From the IMG/VR virus record IMGVR_UViG_3300013104_000035, positions 1-43,557 of that record: a stretch of 43,557 nt of DNA. One strand, written 5' to 3'. Position numbers and translations under genes: made by a program. Shown here piece by piece: positions 43,496-43,557 of this stretch. The notes beneath the pieces are model-generated. The model saw only the letters and a list, made by a program, of their open reading frames with translations, searched no databases and was not told where the DNA came from. Position 1 is the first letter of the stretch, and each line of letters starts with the position of its first letter. This stretch comes from a virus.

Positions 43496-43557
43496 TAACC
43501 GCAGGTCAGGCGGCATGTTACCCGGGGGTAGCACCCCTTCGGCATGAAAGCCCGCAC

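Larger units (their letters stand above)
42326..43557 (-). other. Right-end non-coding control region
   Basis: About 1,230 bases without a convincing gene; frames here are short, rich in Ser/Arg and without ribosome sites. The region holds five exact CAAGTGTG cores, three near-identical promoter modules, a 28-base tandem repeat in a three-way-junction structure, several other hairpins, and a long imperfect inverted repeat near the end. All recognisable promoters point left. CCTCACCT recurs at 42490, 42609 and 42625. No T-rich terminator was seen. It matches the early leftward promoter region at the right end of L5-like genomes. Confidence 0.75.

Noticed and set aside
43263-43547. 94-residue plus-strand frame at the right end
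   Set aside because: No ribosome site, opposite to all promoters there, crosses the inverted repeat, and composition is not coding-like.

Overview
This window is most of the genome of a temperate, long-tailed (siphovirus-type) phage of a high-GC Gram-positive host (Actinobacteria). Supporting signs are the strongly GC-biased third codon positions, frequent GTG and TTG starts, long runs of genes overlapping by 1 to 4 bases (GTGA, ATGA, TGATG), an actinophage-type tail module, a large serine integrase, and a repressor that resembles the immunity repressor of mycobacteriophage L5. The host genus cannot be fixed from sequence alone. Terminase, portal and capsid genes are absent and presumably lie left of base 1, which falls inside a head-tail gene.

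Layout. Bases 1-13,289 run rightward: head-tail connector genes, tail terminator, major tail protein, tail assembly chaperones with a -1 frameshift, tape measure, distal tail proteins and a 1,361-residue fibre. Then come an M15-type endolysin and two small membrane proteins (13.3-14.9 kb). A divergent control region (15.2-15.33 kb) separates a leftward Lsr2-like gene from the rightward repressor gene. From 16 to 24.3 kb a rightward block holds replication and recombination genes: RecB/Cas4-like nuclease, DnaB-like ATPase, Holliday-junction-type nuclease, two-piece primase, DnaQ-like exonuclease, a MazG-like protein and a two-gene sigma-like pair. No DNA polymerase was recognised. The integrase is at 24.7-26.3 kb and ends at a double terminator.

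From 42.3 kb back to 26.4 kb everything runs leftward, as in the right arm of L5-like phages. These are mostly small unknown genes, plus a multi-zinc-ribbon protein, an M28/M42-like peptidase, a phosphoribosyltransferase-like protein, a nucleotide-metabolism fusion, an SPFH membrane protein and a sigma factor with a zinc tail. An RNA-repair-like group follows: Rnl2-like ligase, RtcB ligase, metallophosphoesterase and a HicA-like protein. Bases 42,326-43,557 hold no convincing gene but contain promoters, hairpins and repeats.

The main discovery candidate is an immunity network. An 8-base core, CAAGTGTG (fuller form about GTGGGCAAGTGTGA), occurs 17 times by my reading, against about 1.3 expected by chance. 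All copies lie right of 15 kb, and they point with local transcription in nearly every case. Copies sit in promoter spacers, beside -10 boxes, in hairpin loops and inside a few genes. Together with the L5-like repressor this looks like a stoperator system with a DNA site different from that of L5. A second candidate is a roughly 80-base three-way-junction RNA (42,517-42,596) in the leader of the leftward operon. Its stems pair better in the transcribed (minus) strand than in the plus strand.
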